Assembly: GCA_039621445.1 (NCBI GenBank)
Contig: CP154956.1
Location: 56,865,220 to 56,929,219, forward strand
Length of the DNA stretch: 64,000 nt
From: Euglena gracilis
Lineage: Eukaryota; Euglenida; Euglenophyceae; Euglenales
Direction of reading: 5' to 3'
Every line of letters begins with the position of its first letter. Within the stretch, counting starts at the first letter, position 1. Positions 22,181 through 33,663 of the stretch are shown piece by piece. Made by a program: the position numbers and the translations under genes. The notes under the pieces are model-generated. The model had not been told where the DNA came from. It searched no databases and worked only from the letters and a program-made list of their open reading frames with translations.

Positions 22181-23082
22181 TTGGGCGGAGGGGTGACTGT
22201 GGAGTGTTGGTGAGTTTTCGGTGGTGCCTTGAATCAGCGGGGGGGGGGGATGCGCATATGCTACCCCTCTGGGGCCCTGGTTCTGCCAGACTGCAGGACA
22301 CGCGTGGTGTCGTAATATGTGGGGGGGGGGGGGTGCAGCGAGAAAAACCGGGCCGCTGCGGGGCCTGGGCAGTCAGTCCTAGTCCCTGGTCTGTCGGCAC
22401 GGATTGGGGCTGGGCCAGGACATCGTTACATACACGGGCGCCACTGGCCGGCATGGACAAGGCCAGTGTGGACAGGGTGGAAACTGCACTGCGGAGGGGT
22501 CTTTCTCGCTGAAATTCAAAAAGAATCCAGTGCTTCGTCCCCCCAGGGGGATTCTAGCCAGCCAGCTAGAAAAAATGCTGGCTGGATTAGTCTTTGTAGA
22601 TGTGCGCCATATGATGCGTTTCAGTTGAGGGATCTGGAGGCTCATAATGAACCAAAAGTGCCCCACTGGCGTACACTGGCTGACCTGTGTATTTGACGGA
22701 ACAATTTCGAGAACACGAGATATCATGCGTAGGTAAAATTCGGGCCAGGGATGCAAATAAATGGTTATATGCGTGTGGATGGTCACACAGAAACAACAAG
22801 AACCCAACCAATGATGCGGGGAGATGGAGGTTCCCAATTAATTAGAAAAGCAGGGTTCATGGGTGGTGGTTGGGTGGGTGGGTCGGTGGGTGGGGAGGGT
22901 AGTAGGTGGAGGCAGAGCCGGGGCAGGGTTCCCAGGTGCTGGACGAGGTGGCGGCAGGGGGTGGGGTCGGCGGCCAACTCTCGGGTAGGGGCTGCCCCTA
23001 GGGTGGAACCCCGGGGGAGCGGGGGGTCCCGGGGGATCCACCCACTTTTGCCCAAGGGGGAGGGGGGCGGGTCGGTCAGGCA
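22181..23082. other. No recognised gene
   Basis: Open frames exist on both strands, for example one through 22380-22512, but none resembles a known family or shows codon structure I can support. G runs at 22243 and 22321. GGTGGTTGGGTGGGTGGG-type G-quartet-like text lies at 22864-22900. Confidence 0.4.
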
Positions 23083-23545
23083 GGTCAACGGCCATGGTGG
23101 ACCGAAAGAACAACGCCAGGTCGACGGCCGCGGTGGACCGAGAGGAGAACGCCAGGTCGACGGCCGCGGTGGACCGACGAAACAACGCCAGGCCGACGGC
23201 CGCGGGGGACCGATGGAACAACGCCAGGTCGACGGCCGCGGTGGACCGAGGGAACAACGCCAGGTCGACGGCCGCGGTGGACCGAGGGAACAACGCCAGG
23301 TCGACGGCCGCGGTGGACCGAGAGAACAACGCCAGGTCGACGGCCGCGGTGGACCGAAGGAACAACGCCAGGTCGACGGCCGCGGTGGACCGAGAGGAGA
23401 ACGCCAGGTCGACGGCCGCGGTGGACCGAGGGAACAACGCCAGGTCGACGGCCGCGGTGGACCGAGGGAACAACGCCAGGTCGACGGCCGCGGTGGACCG
23501 AAGGAACAACGCCAGGTCGACGGCCGCGGTGGACAGAGGGAAGAG
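23083..23545. repeat. 36-bp GC-rich minisatellite, about 13 copies
   Basis: Unit: GGTCGACGGCCGCGGTGGAC then CGAGGGAACAACGCCA. The first and last copies are degenerate; inner copies differ mainly in the CGA(G/A)(G/A)GGAA part. Because 36 is divisible by three, frames stay open on both strands (a 12-residue repeat such as NNARSTAAVDRG), giving false proteins of about 190-270 residues. Each unit contains SalI-like GTCGAC and CCGCGG palindromes. Confidence 0.95.
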
Positions 23546-24149
23546 TCACGAGGGGGCGTGCTGGCAGGTTAAGGGCCCGGGGGGGGGGAGGCGGTCGCCG
23601 GTTTCCGAGAGACGTCTCGGGGGTAATGGCGTTACAGAGGTTGGTACATTTCACCCCTTATGATAGACCTGGGTGTGGTTGCGAATTTTGAAAAGCAGCC
23701 AAGAGACTGAGGGGATTGATTGATTGGAGTGATGTGGGCCGGGGAAGTTCATCGAACAAGTAGCTGACCATGTTGGGGGTTCATAAAATGTTATACAACA
23801 TCGAGCGAACTTATTTTCTGAGAGCCTGCAAGAAAAGGGAGGGGGGGATGAAAGATGAATGAGTGAATGAACATTTACATGTGGAATAAAATAAGAAAGT
23901 ACATAAATAAATGCATACATACGCAAATAACTAAAACAAAATAAACAAATAAATAGAGAGGTAGATAAATAAATATGTTAATGCCAAACAGTCAGATAGA
24001 CAAACAAACCATCGAATATGTTATTAAATGTATGAATTAGTTAGTGAGTGAGTGAATGAATGAGTCAGGGTTATGGGGGCTTGAAAGGAAAACTATGGTT
24101 TGTTCTGTCTATTTGCATTGCAACTGCACCTCCTGCGTTGTTCTTTGTC
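23546..24149. other. AT-rich spacer
   Basis: No gene. AAATAAATA-type simple sequence at 23880-23975 and TGAGTGAGTGAATGAATGAG near 24041-24064. Confidence 0.5.
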
Positions 24150-26200
24150 TTACTACCCCGTGACATTCCAGGCCTCCCCATGGGTTTCGATAAAACCCCA
24201 GCCACCCTGTGGAGTCCAACCCGTCAAAATGCCACATAACCCCAACCAACCCATTACTCTACCTGCTGAATTTTTTGAAAACACAAACACCCGTGGTCTT
24301 CGACACATATCACTGCCAGAAATCGAATGTGCCAAATTTCCGCATAACCAAGACTCCACTCTTATCTTTCTCCCGACCCATTACCAGTATTCCACTAAAA
24401 GCATTTCCGGATGATCTTATCATTATGGTGCACTACGCACCAACTTCCCGGTCCACCCCACCCCACGTGGTGTGCAACCTTAGCTATCGGCCCATCCCAA
24501 CCTTCACAGAGTGTCCTACCCACCATCTTTCTGGATGCCACCATTTTTCTGGATGCTACAACCACCCTGTGGTGTTTTACCCTGTTATTTTCCGGCTCAG
24601 ATTCACGTTCAAATTCATCAAATTTCATGTTATTTCAGCCCCCCCATGGTGTTCCACCCTTCCAACTCCCGAGTAAATCCACCCACCGAGTTTTCCACCC
24701 CAAGCACCTCGTGCCCTCCGAGCTTCTGGACCACCCCAAATACTCCCTGTTTTCCAACCCACCGTATTTCCAGGCCTTCCTCAACTACCCTGTGATGTTT
24801 CTTCCCATTGAATTTTGAAACAACCCCAACCGCCCTGTGGTGTCCAACCCACCGAACTTCCAGACCCCAAGCAACAACCCCAAGCAACCCGTGGTGTTCT
24901 ATTCGCCGCACGCCTGTACAATTTAACCCTCACTCATGGTGTTGTACATGCTGACTGCCCAGACACCCCCCAACGTTCTGCCCTTAATTTCCGGACCATC
25001 CCAACCACCCTGTGGTGTTACCCACTGAACTTCTGCATTACCACACCACCCCATGGTGTTTCTACATTTCGGATTATTTGATAATATCAATCACTCACTG
25101 ATGTTCCACACACCCATCCTCCTGAATTTGCGCAGAAACGACACCCAAAATTCTAAAATTTTCGCATAAGAAACACTCCCTCCAGGTGTTTCCCCCCACC
25201 CAATTGCCAGTGCCTTGCCAACTGAGCTGCCACACCACCCCCCATGGTCTCTTGGTCTAAGTCACCATCCCTCTGGACCACCACCACCACTCCGTGATGA
25301 CCAACCCCAATTTCTAGACCACCCCAACCACCACATGGTTTTGTACCCATTAAATCTTTGGATAATGCACAACCCACCCCACTTCCCAATAACCTGTTGG
25401 TGTTCTACCCTCCCAACTCCCAAATAAACCCATCACCCCTTAGCATTGGACCCTCTCAACTCTTGCTTACCCTTTGCACACATGGTGAATCACCCATGTG
25501 ACCCCAATCACCCCGTGCTGTCCGACCCTCTGAGTTTCTGGATCCTTTTTGAACACCCACGATGCTCAATGCATTGTAAATTTCTGGATAAATAATTTCT
25601 GGGCCCAAACCACCTCGTGACGTTCAACCTACCGAACTTGTGGAGCCCCCCATGGTGTCTTATCCCAATTTCGGTACAACCCCACCACCAAACTTCCAAC
25701 CAACCCAGAGTATCCTACCTGCCGGACTTCTCTACAATGTAACCCCCCCCATGGTGTTCCACACACCGACTGCCTGGACTCCACCCCCAACGTTCTGCCC
25801 TCAACTTCCAGACCCCCCAAACCACTCCATGGTGTCCTACCATCTGACCTTCCAGATAACCATAACATCCCGAGATGTTTCTACCCTTTAAGTCCTGGAT
25901 GACCCAACTGCCCCTTGGTAATCCGCACGCATAGCTCCTCCAGAAAACTAATTCCACCAAACTACCAACACCCTCCAGTGGTGTTCCCCAAAACCACCAA
26001 TGTCTTTCCAATGGAATTTCCTAATAATTCCACCACCGTGATGTTCTAGACACCGACCACACGGATTTCATACCCTGTCGTGCGCGCCCTCAGCTACCGG
26101 ACCATCCCAACCTCCCCACGGTGTTAACCACCACCCCAACCACCCTGTGGTGACCAACCCACCGAACTTCCAGAGTACCCTAAATTTCCGGATAACCAAC
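24150..26200. repeat. Degenerate CCACCC(Y)RTGGTGT repeat, about 2 kb
   Basis: The core CACCC(T/C)(G/A)TGGTGTT(C)YACCC, often followed by AACTTC(C)(A/T)GACCACCCCAA, recurs at least 15 times (for example near 24568, 24643, 24833, 25010, 25050, 25654, 25756, 25831 and 26138) at irregular 40-190 bp spacing. Copies are diverged and interrupted. Frames across it are not coding. Confidence 0.7.
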
Positions 26201-26497
26201 CCACTGACATTTTCAATAATCTCACGACGAGTGTTGTTGAGTGTTGACGAGTGTTGGCCCCTGAACTGAATATCCCCTGGTGGATTGTAAGCCTGCATGC
26301 AGCCTTTGGTGCAGAAGATCTCCAGCACTGTCTACCATGGTTGGAAAGTGTGATGACAGCAATGCGAGCGGAGCCGAGCAGGTGTGGGTTAAGAGTCTCC
26401 ATCCTTTTTTTCTTTTTTTCAACTCAATCTCAACCGGCATGTCCAGGTTTTTTTTAATTACTCCCTTTTGACGGGTGGATCATTGTCAGATTGGATG
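26201..26497. other. No recognised feature
   Basis: Contains GAGTGTTGACGAGTGTTGG repeats at 26228-26258 and a T run at 26404-26420. No gene seen. Confidence 0.4.
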
Positions 26498-27181
26498 TAA
26501 CCCCCCCCCCCCCCATTTAAACCGACCCCCCTTCTAAACCGACCTACCCTTCCAAACCGACCCATTGCAGAATTTCAACCAAAAACAGAAATAAACCGAC
26601 CCATGGCAAGTTGGATGACAAACATGCACAACATATTGGAAGCCGCCAACAGAAAGAGCGTCCACGCTCATTGAACGGTTATCATTGATGAGCCAAAAAT
26701 AAGATTTTACAGCCAAAATTAGGCATATGCATCCAATTTTTGCAGTTTGACCCAAAAATAGGATTTTACACCCAAAATTAGGCAATGCATCCAAATTTTG
26801 CAGTTTGAACCTCAAATTCAGCATTTTCCTCCGAAAATTTGGCGTTGGCACCCAAAAATTACAAATTTAAGCATTTTCCACCTAAAATTTGAAGTTTGCA
26901 CCCAAAATTAGGCAGTTCGCCACCAAAAATTGGATATTACACCCAAATTCAGCATTTGCCCCGAAAATTAAGAATTTGCATCCCAAATTAGGAATTTGTC
27001 ACTCAAAGTTAGGAATTGGTCGATGAAATTGGGCATTTGCCGTCGGCCAGCCGTCGGCCAGCCGTGTGCTCCCCCCTGAAACCGCCCCCCCCCCCCCCCC
27101 CCCGGCTAAACCGACCCCGTCCAGGATTTCCGCCAACCCAAAGGTCCTAAACCAACGGGTCGGTTTAAATGGGGGGGGTTT
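26498..27181. mobile_element. Inverted-repeat element with poly-C ends, non-autonomous
   Basis: The left end GTAACC-C run-CATTTAAACCGACCC (26498-26530) is the inverse of the right end GGGTCGGTTTAAATGGGGGGGGTTTAC (27155-27181). Further AAACCGACC copies occur just inside the left end and CTAAACCGACCCCG inside the right. The interior (26690-27040) is a degenerate tandem repeat of TTTGCACCCAAAATTAGGCA. No transposase. A clear target duplication was not found. Confidence 0.5.
26690..27040. repeat. Tandem repeat of TTTGCACCCAAAATTAGGCA type
   Basis: About 15 diverged copies of a roughly 20-24 bp unit (CCAAAATTAGG(A/C)(A/T)TTTGCA) fill the interior of the inverted-repeat element. Confidence 0.7.
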
Positions 27182-27606
27182 ACCTCTTGATTACGGAGCG
27201 TGCTGGCCACTCACTCTGGCTTTGAAACCCTGGATCACACCCTGCAGAGTGGACGTGGTCGCCACACACACCCCCCTCACAGGGATGTCGGAAATGTCAT
27301 ATAGTCCCCCCACTGCTTGCACACTGCATCACACGGCTGCGCGCACAGCCCCCACCCCTCCGTTGGCCTGGTTTGTGGTCCATTGATAGTCCGGGGCCGG
27401 GACTGGACTGGTACTGCGCATGGCACCTTCGGGAGCAATGTGCCTGACGAGCTGCCTGTGAGGGTTCGGTGCCCGACAGGAGGTGTTTGTCTTTCTGAGG
27501 GGGACATCAGCTGGCAGAGGTAAAGAGAACCTAGGGCAGCTGAGAAATATGTGGACAATACAAGCCAGAGCTTTCCTCTATACCCCCATCCCCCAAGGAC
27601 CTGATT
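27182..27606. other. No recognised gene
   Basis: Unique-looking GC-balanced sequence. Open frames on both strands but no family recognised. Confidence 0.4.
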
Positions 27607-27720
27607 TTTGGTTGTTTTATTTTTTCATTTATTTTTATTTATTTCTTTATTTATTCATTTATTTATTCATTTATTTATTCATATATTTATTTATTTATTT
27701 ATTTATTTATTTATTTTGCA
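27607..27720. repeat. (TTTA)n microsatellite
   Basis: About 110 bp of TTTA/TTCA tetranucleotides. Confidence 0.95.
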
Positions 27721-30700
27721 GGTTGCCAGAACCCAGTTTCTAGGGATACCATCTGGCACACCACGACCCCTCCCCACGCGGACGGCTTCACATTGGATGC
27801 TCTCCCCCCAGGCCTGCGCCACTGACACCAACCGATTCCCCCCCCTGGCCTTTTGGATGCATTTCAACGTGCACAAACACACCCAAGCCTCTCGTAACAG
27901 GTGAGCAGTGTTTCTGGAAAAACCAACCTAACATCGCCGAGATGTTTCTCAGCCCCCCACCCCTGCCCTTGGCCTGCCTACACGCCTCCTCCTCTGTTTT
28001 CTACGTCGTCCTCTCTCGGTCCACCGCGGCCGTCGACCTGTCGTTGCTCTCCCTCGGTCCCCCGCGGCCCTCGACCTGTCGTTTTTTCTCTCTCGGTCCA
28101 CGCGGCCGTCGTCCTCTTGCTGTTCTCACCCCGCCATCGACCCCGGAGCTCCTCTCGGGCCCAGCAGCCTTATTGAGCCCACACGATTTTTTGTGCCGGC
28201 CCATACCATCATCCCCGTCTCCCGCCTTCTGTTCGTTCTCTGTCATGCTGCCGCTGGCATCCTTCTGAGTCCGTGAGCCTCCATCCGCTTTCTGGTTCTG
28301 CAATCTGATCAATTGGAAATAACCTCACTATGATGGACTGTCCAGGGGTGGCGCTGGATTTTATACCCATCAGGCCCAACCCCCAATGTTTTTTGATGCC
28401 CAGCAGCTGGTTGGTGGCCCTGCTTTTCTTCTCCCCCCTTCTTACCAGCACCACTCTCAGCCATTGCTCGTGATGAGAAAGGGCACCCGCGCTCACCCAG
28501 GGAATGGGGATTTTTCTGAGAGAGAGAGAGAGAGAGGCCCTGCCGGGCATCGCATCGCTGTAAAGGAGTGCCACTGGCGATCAACGTCGGAGGCTGTATG
28601 TGAGCATGTAGGTCCAACATCTGGACGGCCATTTAGCCAGCATCATCGGCCGGAGGGCATCGCCAGGCATCATCGGCCCACGGCAGGGCAGGACGCTCGC
28701 TCGCCTCCACGGCAGGGGCCAGGACACCTCCTTTGGTGCCCACACCACCCCGAAGCGACACGGAGAGTGAGGACAGCAGACCAAAACAATTAATGACCAA
28801 GGGGGGAGGAGAGAGAACCACCGGGACTGAAAATCGACCAGTGTTTTTGATTATTCTTGCTTCCCCACCTTGAATCCTAAAAGTCACCACCTGCTTTTCC
28901 CCCTCATTTTCTCAACTTCACCCCGTACTCCCCCCCGAAGTAAACCCACTTTTTCTCTTCGTGGAGTCCTGTCGAAAGCCGATTGGTGCCATCACCCTGG
29001 TGGCGGCGCCAGTACTACCTTTATTATGGTTTATTATTATTTATGTTCTATTTTACTATTATTAGTTTTATAAATCTATTAATTTATTTTCAATATTATA
29101 TTTATTAGGGTTAATATACTTATTCTTATAATTACATATAATTTATTAAAGGGCCCTGATGCTCCCCTCCCCCGCTTAACTGTGCGAGATACCCCCACGG
29201 GGGTGGAGGTGTCCAACCTACAAGCTGCCCGGGTCGCCTTCCGCTCCTGGAAAGAGCACCTTGTCGAGATAGTGATTCCCCCTGCCGCGGCCTTTTGCAC
29301 CCCCCCCCCAAACCTGCTGGTTTTGCCAGGCCCTGTCCTTCCTGCCCTGGATATCGAATCCCCCCTCCCCCCCCCCACAGCATCCCTCATACACTGGCGA
29401 CCAAGCCCGGCTGCTGCCCCTCCCACCCCCCAGACACCCAGCCGAGGCTCCAGGACATCCTCCCCCCTGAGCAACACCCCTCACGCAACCTGGCCTAACT
29501 CTGACCACATCTGCTTGACCTGAGTGCGAACTGGTCGTTGATATGCGGGGTCATTGGCTGCTTTGGCATCTGGCTGAGCGTCGCCCGAGGCCTTGTCAAA
29601 GACGCCAAGCTGGACCTGCTGTCGGCGAGCTTGCTAGAGTTTCCCTGGCGGCCGCTCTGTGAAGGCGTTGGGCCACCACATGATCTTCCTACCACCATAC
29701 CTCTGATCAGGGCGGTAGGCAGACCACACCCGCCTCCCCTCTCCCCCTGCTAAAGGTGACTGACGGGTAGTGCTATGCAGCGTGACCTGGCCCCCGAACC
29801 GAGCCTCTCGGCCACCTAGGGTGACATGCACCAGCGGCCGTGCCAGCTGCACCCCTGGCCGGCAGCTACAGACGCCCTATGTCGGCTGCCGCTGGCGGCG
29901 GCAGCCAAAAAAATTCCCAGAAAATTCCCAAAAACCCCTGGTAGGAACCACCAGAGCAAGTCAACCGCCACGCGAGTGGAATTGGAACCCCAGCAAATTC
30001 CAGGAAGAATTTGAGAATTCGATTTGAGAATCACAAGAGCACAAAAGTCAATTGAGAATTGAAAGATCAAAAGGGACAATTCAATTATCCAAGGAAATCA
30101 AGGCATTCATTTCCATATTATTTTTCCCACTCAACACCTGAACTCAAAGGTACTCACCTACCCTCTCAAGCCCCAGGTTTGTTGTGCTCTGCTGTTTGTT
30201 CCTAAGTAGGTGGGTTGGTTTTTGCCTCTCGGGTTTTTTCAGCCACAAAGTTCAAGTTGAGAAATGGGAAAACAACAACAATGGAAAGAAAAAAAGATCC
30301 TACGCGGGGCAACTGAGGGCCCTGGGTCGGGGGAGCACACCTCACCCCCTTTACCGCCGGTTGGCATGTTCGAAAACGGGGCCCAATTTCAGAAAGGCCC
30401 TGGCCTGAGCCCTCCAGGGCCAGAAAAAAGTGGTTGTGGCCTCGGCAGCCCCCCCCGGGCGAGGGTTCCTATCCCCTAACACCTACGCCGAGCCGCCGCC
30501 CAGGACCACGGGATTTGCGCTGGGCTTTCAAGTGGGACTGCTGGCCACCCTGGCTGGAGGGCGGCCAGTCCCCACTTGCTGGCCTCTGGCTTTGTCCATG
30601 GCAGGCTGGGACCTCTGCCGAAGCAAGCAAAACTTCATCCTCCCTCTAGTGGGGTCCGAGGAAGACCTTTCCAGCTCACCCTCACAGAGACCTAGAATGG

Positions 30701-31500
30701 TGTTGGTGGATAGTATTCGGGGGGGGGGGAGCGGGCACTCAAATGTAAGAGGCCGTCAGTCGTGTGGGGATCAGGGCCGCAGGGTTGGTACCCCTAATAC
30801 TGAACATCCGGCAAACTGCACCTCCACGGCACCAGCTGTGGAAACATATTTGGAACCTTCCCAATGCTACATGAGGAGACCACCTTCTGCAACCCACTCA
30901 TCCGCCCACTCCACACCCCGCCCCCGGGTCCTGCAATACCCACCCCAGCCCGCCAGCCAGCCAGCTGAACGATCCCCGACAGCAGCCACTTGCCCCCCCC
31001 CCCCCTGGAGGGTGGGGTAGCTGCCTTTCTCCCAGGGCTCCAACGCCCCCACCCCCGGCAGCCGGGCCGGCCCGCCACGCCCAGCCGCCCTGTCCCTCAC
31101 TCCCTCTCCCGACCCCCCCCGGGGGGGTTAGTGCCTGCCTGGGCAGGCACTCACAGGCACTCCGGACCCTCCCCCTCCCCACCCCGGGGTTGGTAAAAAC
31201 CGCCTGGCTGGTGTCGGACGTGGCTCATCCCACTCACTCCCACCACCCCACCCTGTACCACGCTCATCATGGAGCGGCATCCGGGCCCCAGGTAGGCCCC
31301 TTGGAGGCAGGGCTATAGTGGCCCTGTCGACCTTGGGCATTGAAGTGAAGTGGGGCGCTTCTAATCCTAATCCTAAATCCCGAGGGGAAAGCCTTGGGCA
31401 ACCGCCCCGCCCCCCGGGCAATGGGAGGGCTTGCCTTGCCCCCCCCCCCGGGCACTCTTGGGGAGGTTGGAAATGGCAAATCACTTCATTTTGGGAAATA
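27721..31500. other. Intergenic stretch without recognised genes
   Basis: Apart from the minisatellite relic I see only simple features: (GA)n at 28518-28535, an AT-rich TTATTATT stretch at 29020-29140, and scattered C runs. Several frames of 60-196 codons exist on both strands but none shows a domain, and many overlap on opposite strands. Confidence 0.4.
28005..28125. repeat. Inverted relic of the 36-bp minisatellite
   Basis: CTCTCGGTCCACCGCGGCCG followed by TCGACCTG, then CTCCCTCGGTCCCCCGCGGCC, is the reverse complement of the unit arrayed at 23083-23545, with about three diverged copies here. Confidence 0.8.
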
Positions 31501-32194
31501 ATAACATAGCCCCCGCCCGATCAAACCGACCGGGGTTTCGGGCCTCACTTGCAAAAAGGTGGGGGTATGCTAAAATAGCCAATCAAACCGATTGGAGAAA
31601 GGGATCCCCCACCACGAGTGCCACCGACCCGTGAGAGGGGAGAAATGAAAAATCATAGCTTCCTCTTTCATGACTGTGGGTGCAAACAAAGAGTGTGCAG
31701 TGTCGATGTAAGGATAGCGAGTGGCATGGGTAGGTCGAAAAAACTACCATCTCCACTCGTTCACTCCACATATGCTCCTCGTACACCAATACCAGAAAGC
31801 AACTCCTTGAAATAGTTTGGACTCCGTCTTCAGTTCATCCAATTCAGAGTCCCAGACTTCAAATTGATAATCCGTCCTGAGTAGGTGAACGAAACGGATA
31901 GTGATGGTTGCCAGAGCCAAACGCCTCGTCGAAGTTCGGGGTGTTGGGCTTCGGCGTCTTCCTTGGGTGCCGGTTTGCCTCCCCTTAGTGTGGTGGCAAA
32001 CCATGCACACCGTTATGGGGGGGTTCCTTCCCCCACTTGAAAATTTGGCAATATGGCTTAGCCCGGCCAAACCGACAGGGCAATCTCAAACCCACATTGC
32101 CAATTACCCCCCCCTCCAATGCTTGGAGGAGGCTGTCAAAAGAACAAACCCTCGGTTGTGCTTCCGGTGGTTTGTCCTCTTCAAGAATTTTTGG

Positions 32195-32365
32195 TGAAAC
32201 TTCCAAACCGGAATCCACCCACAACAACCCGCGGGGCAATCATGCATCACCTGTTGTTGTTGGCAATATCCCCGTTCCAGGGTGGGATCCTTTGATTGGA
32301 AAACACCACCCGTATAAAAAATTCCCCCCCTACCCAGCCCCAGCCTCATTCCCCTTGAAATCCCC
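32195..32365. repeat. Direct repeat, copy 1
   Basis: CACCCACAACAA and GTTGTTGGCAATATCCC blocks and GGTGGGATCCTTTGATTG recur about 910 bp downstream at 33100-33290. Sequence between and outside is not recognised. Confidence 0.6.
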
Positions 32366-33099
32366 AACCAATCAGGCTGTGTCACCAACTCCCCCCCCCA
32401 AGACATCCATCACCCTGCAGGCTGCATCACAGGAAGCAAATGGCACACCTCATAGAACGGGGGGTCATCAACCCCCGTCGACGTGGGGTCACCCCCCCAA
32501 CAACTGGCACGGGCACCCCTCTTTCACCCACCCAGTGGCACCTCCCCAGGAATCCGACCCCCAGCCAAGGCAAGGGCCGGCATTGTAAGCCCTAAAGCCC
32601 TAGGGTCCCCCGGCACCCAGCAACGCCCTCCACCCAGCACATCTCCCCCACGAGGTGTGGGGACTTTCCCCTCCCAGTACCCGTCACCCAGACCCGTATT
32701 GCAAGGAATGGAGGCAAATCTTAATCGGGGGAGGTGCAGGGGGGTAGGGACCCCCCAGGCAAGTGGCCCACCCCGTCCATGCCTCATCAAGGTGCGCATT
32801 AAGAAACCAATCCCCTCAATGGGCCATTTCGAGCCGTTAGGTAAAAACCACAGACAGGAAATCCAAGGGTCTTGATGCCAAGACGGCACGTTTCTTGAAA
32901 ATAACCCCAAAAACGAAGTCCACGGTCGAATGAATTTCGGGCCCCAGACGAAATTTTTCCCCATCCTAACGTGGGGGCGCCGGGCTCGCCAAAACCACGC
33001 CCCCCCTCAGCAATCAAAAAACCTGCCAGACGCCGAACGCCCCAGGCCCCCCCCATCGCGGGCCAGATTAAATCCAAAGGCCGCTCACCCCACCGCAGA

Positions 33100-33290
33100 A
33101 AAACCCACCCACAACAACATAAACAAAACTGGTGACCATGCAGTCTTGCAACGTTTTGTTTTTGTTGTTGTTGGCAATATCCCTTCCCGTTCCATGGTGG
33201 GATCCTTTGATTGTCAAACACCCCCCAAAAGAAGGATTCCCGGCTGGTTTCCCCCTAGCCACGAGAATCCTTCATTCCCCTTTGAAATCC
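33100..33290. repeat. Direct repeat, copy 2
   Basis: Partner of 32195-32365. The pair could be short terminal repeats of a non-autonomous element or a local duplication; I could not define ends. Confidence 0.6.
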
Positions 33291-33663
33291 TTTCACAGGA
33301 GTTCAGTGGAAAATGGCAAAAAATCAACAGGGGCAATGAAATGTCCTCGATTGCCCACACCAGCCTCACCCAAACAGGTGTGGTGAATGAAAACTACAGG
33401 GAGAGAAAAAAATGAAATCAATGACGAGGAAACTCCCGTCATTTTTCCCAGGGTCTAAGCCCTGTGATGGGGTCCACCAGCATCTGTGAAGGGGCATAGG
33501 GCGGACCTCCCCCTCCCCAGGCAACCACTCCAGGCCCTTTTCACCTCTCCTTTTCCCCCTTTTTCAGGTTGCCGTTGCCTTTAAATCCTTAGAGACATCT
33601 AACGGCAACCCTTTTCCCAGGCAATACACTATTACGTCACTATTGTACTCCTGGAAAAAAATG

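Noticed and set aside
23083-23545. CRISPR-like array
   Set aside because: The units are contiguous without unique spacers, so this is a minisatellite.
22751-23663. Repetitive 190-273 residue proteins on both strands
   Set aside because: The 36-bp minisatellite unit is a multiple of three, which keeps any stop-free frame open; no start context or homology.
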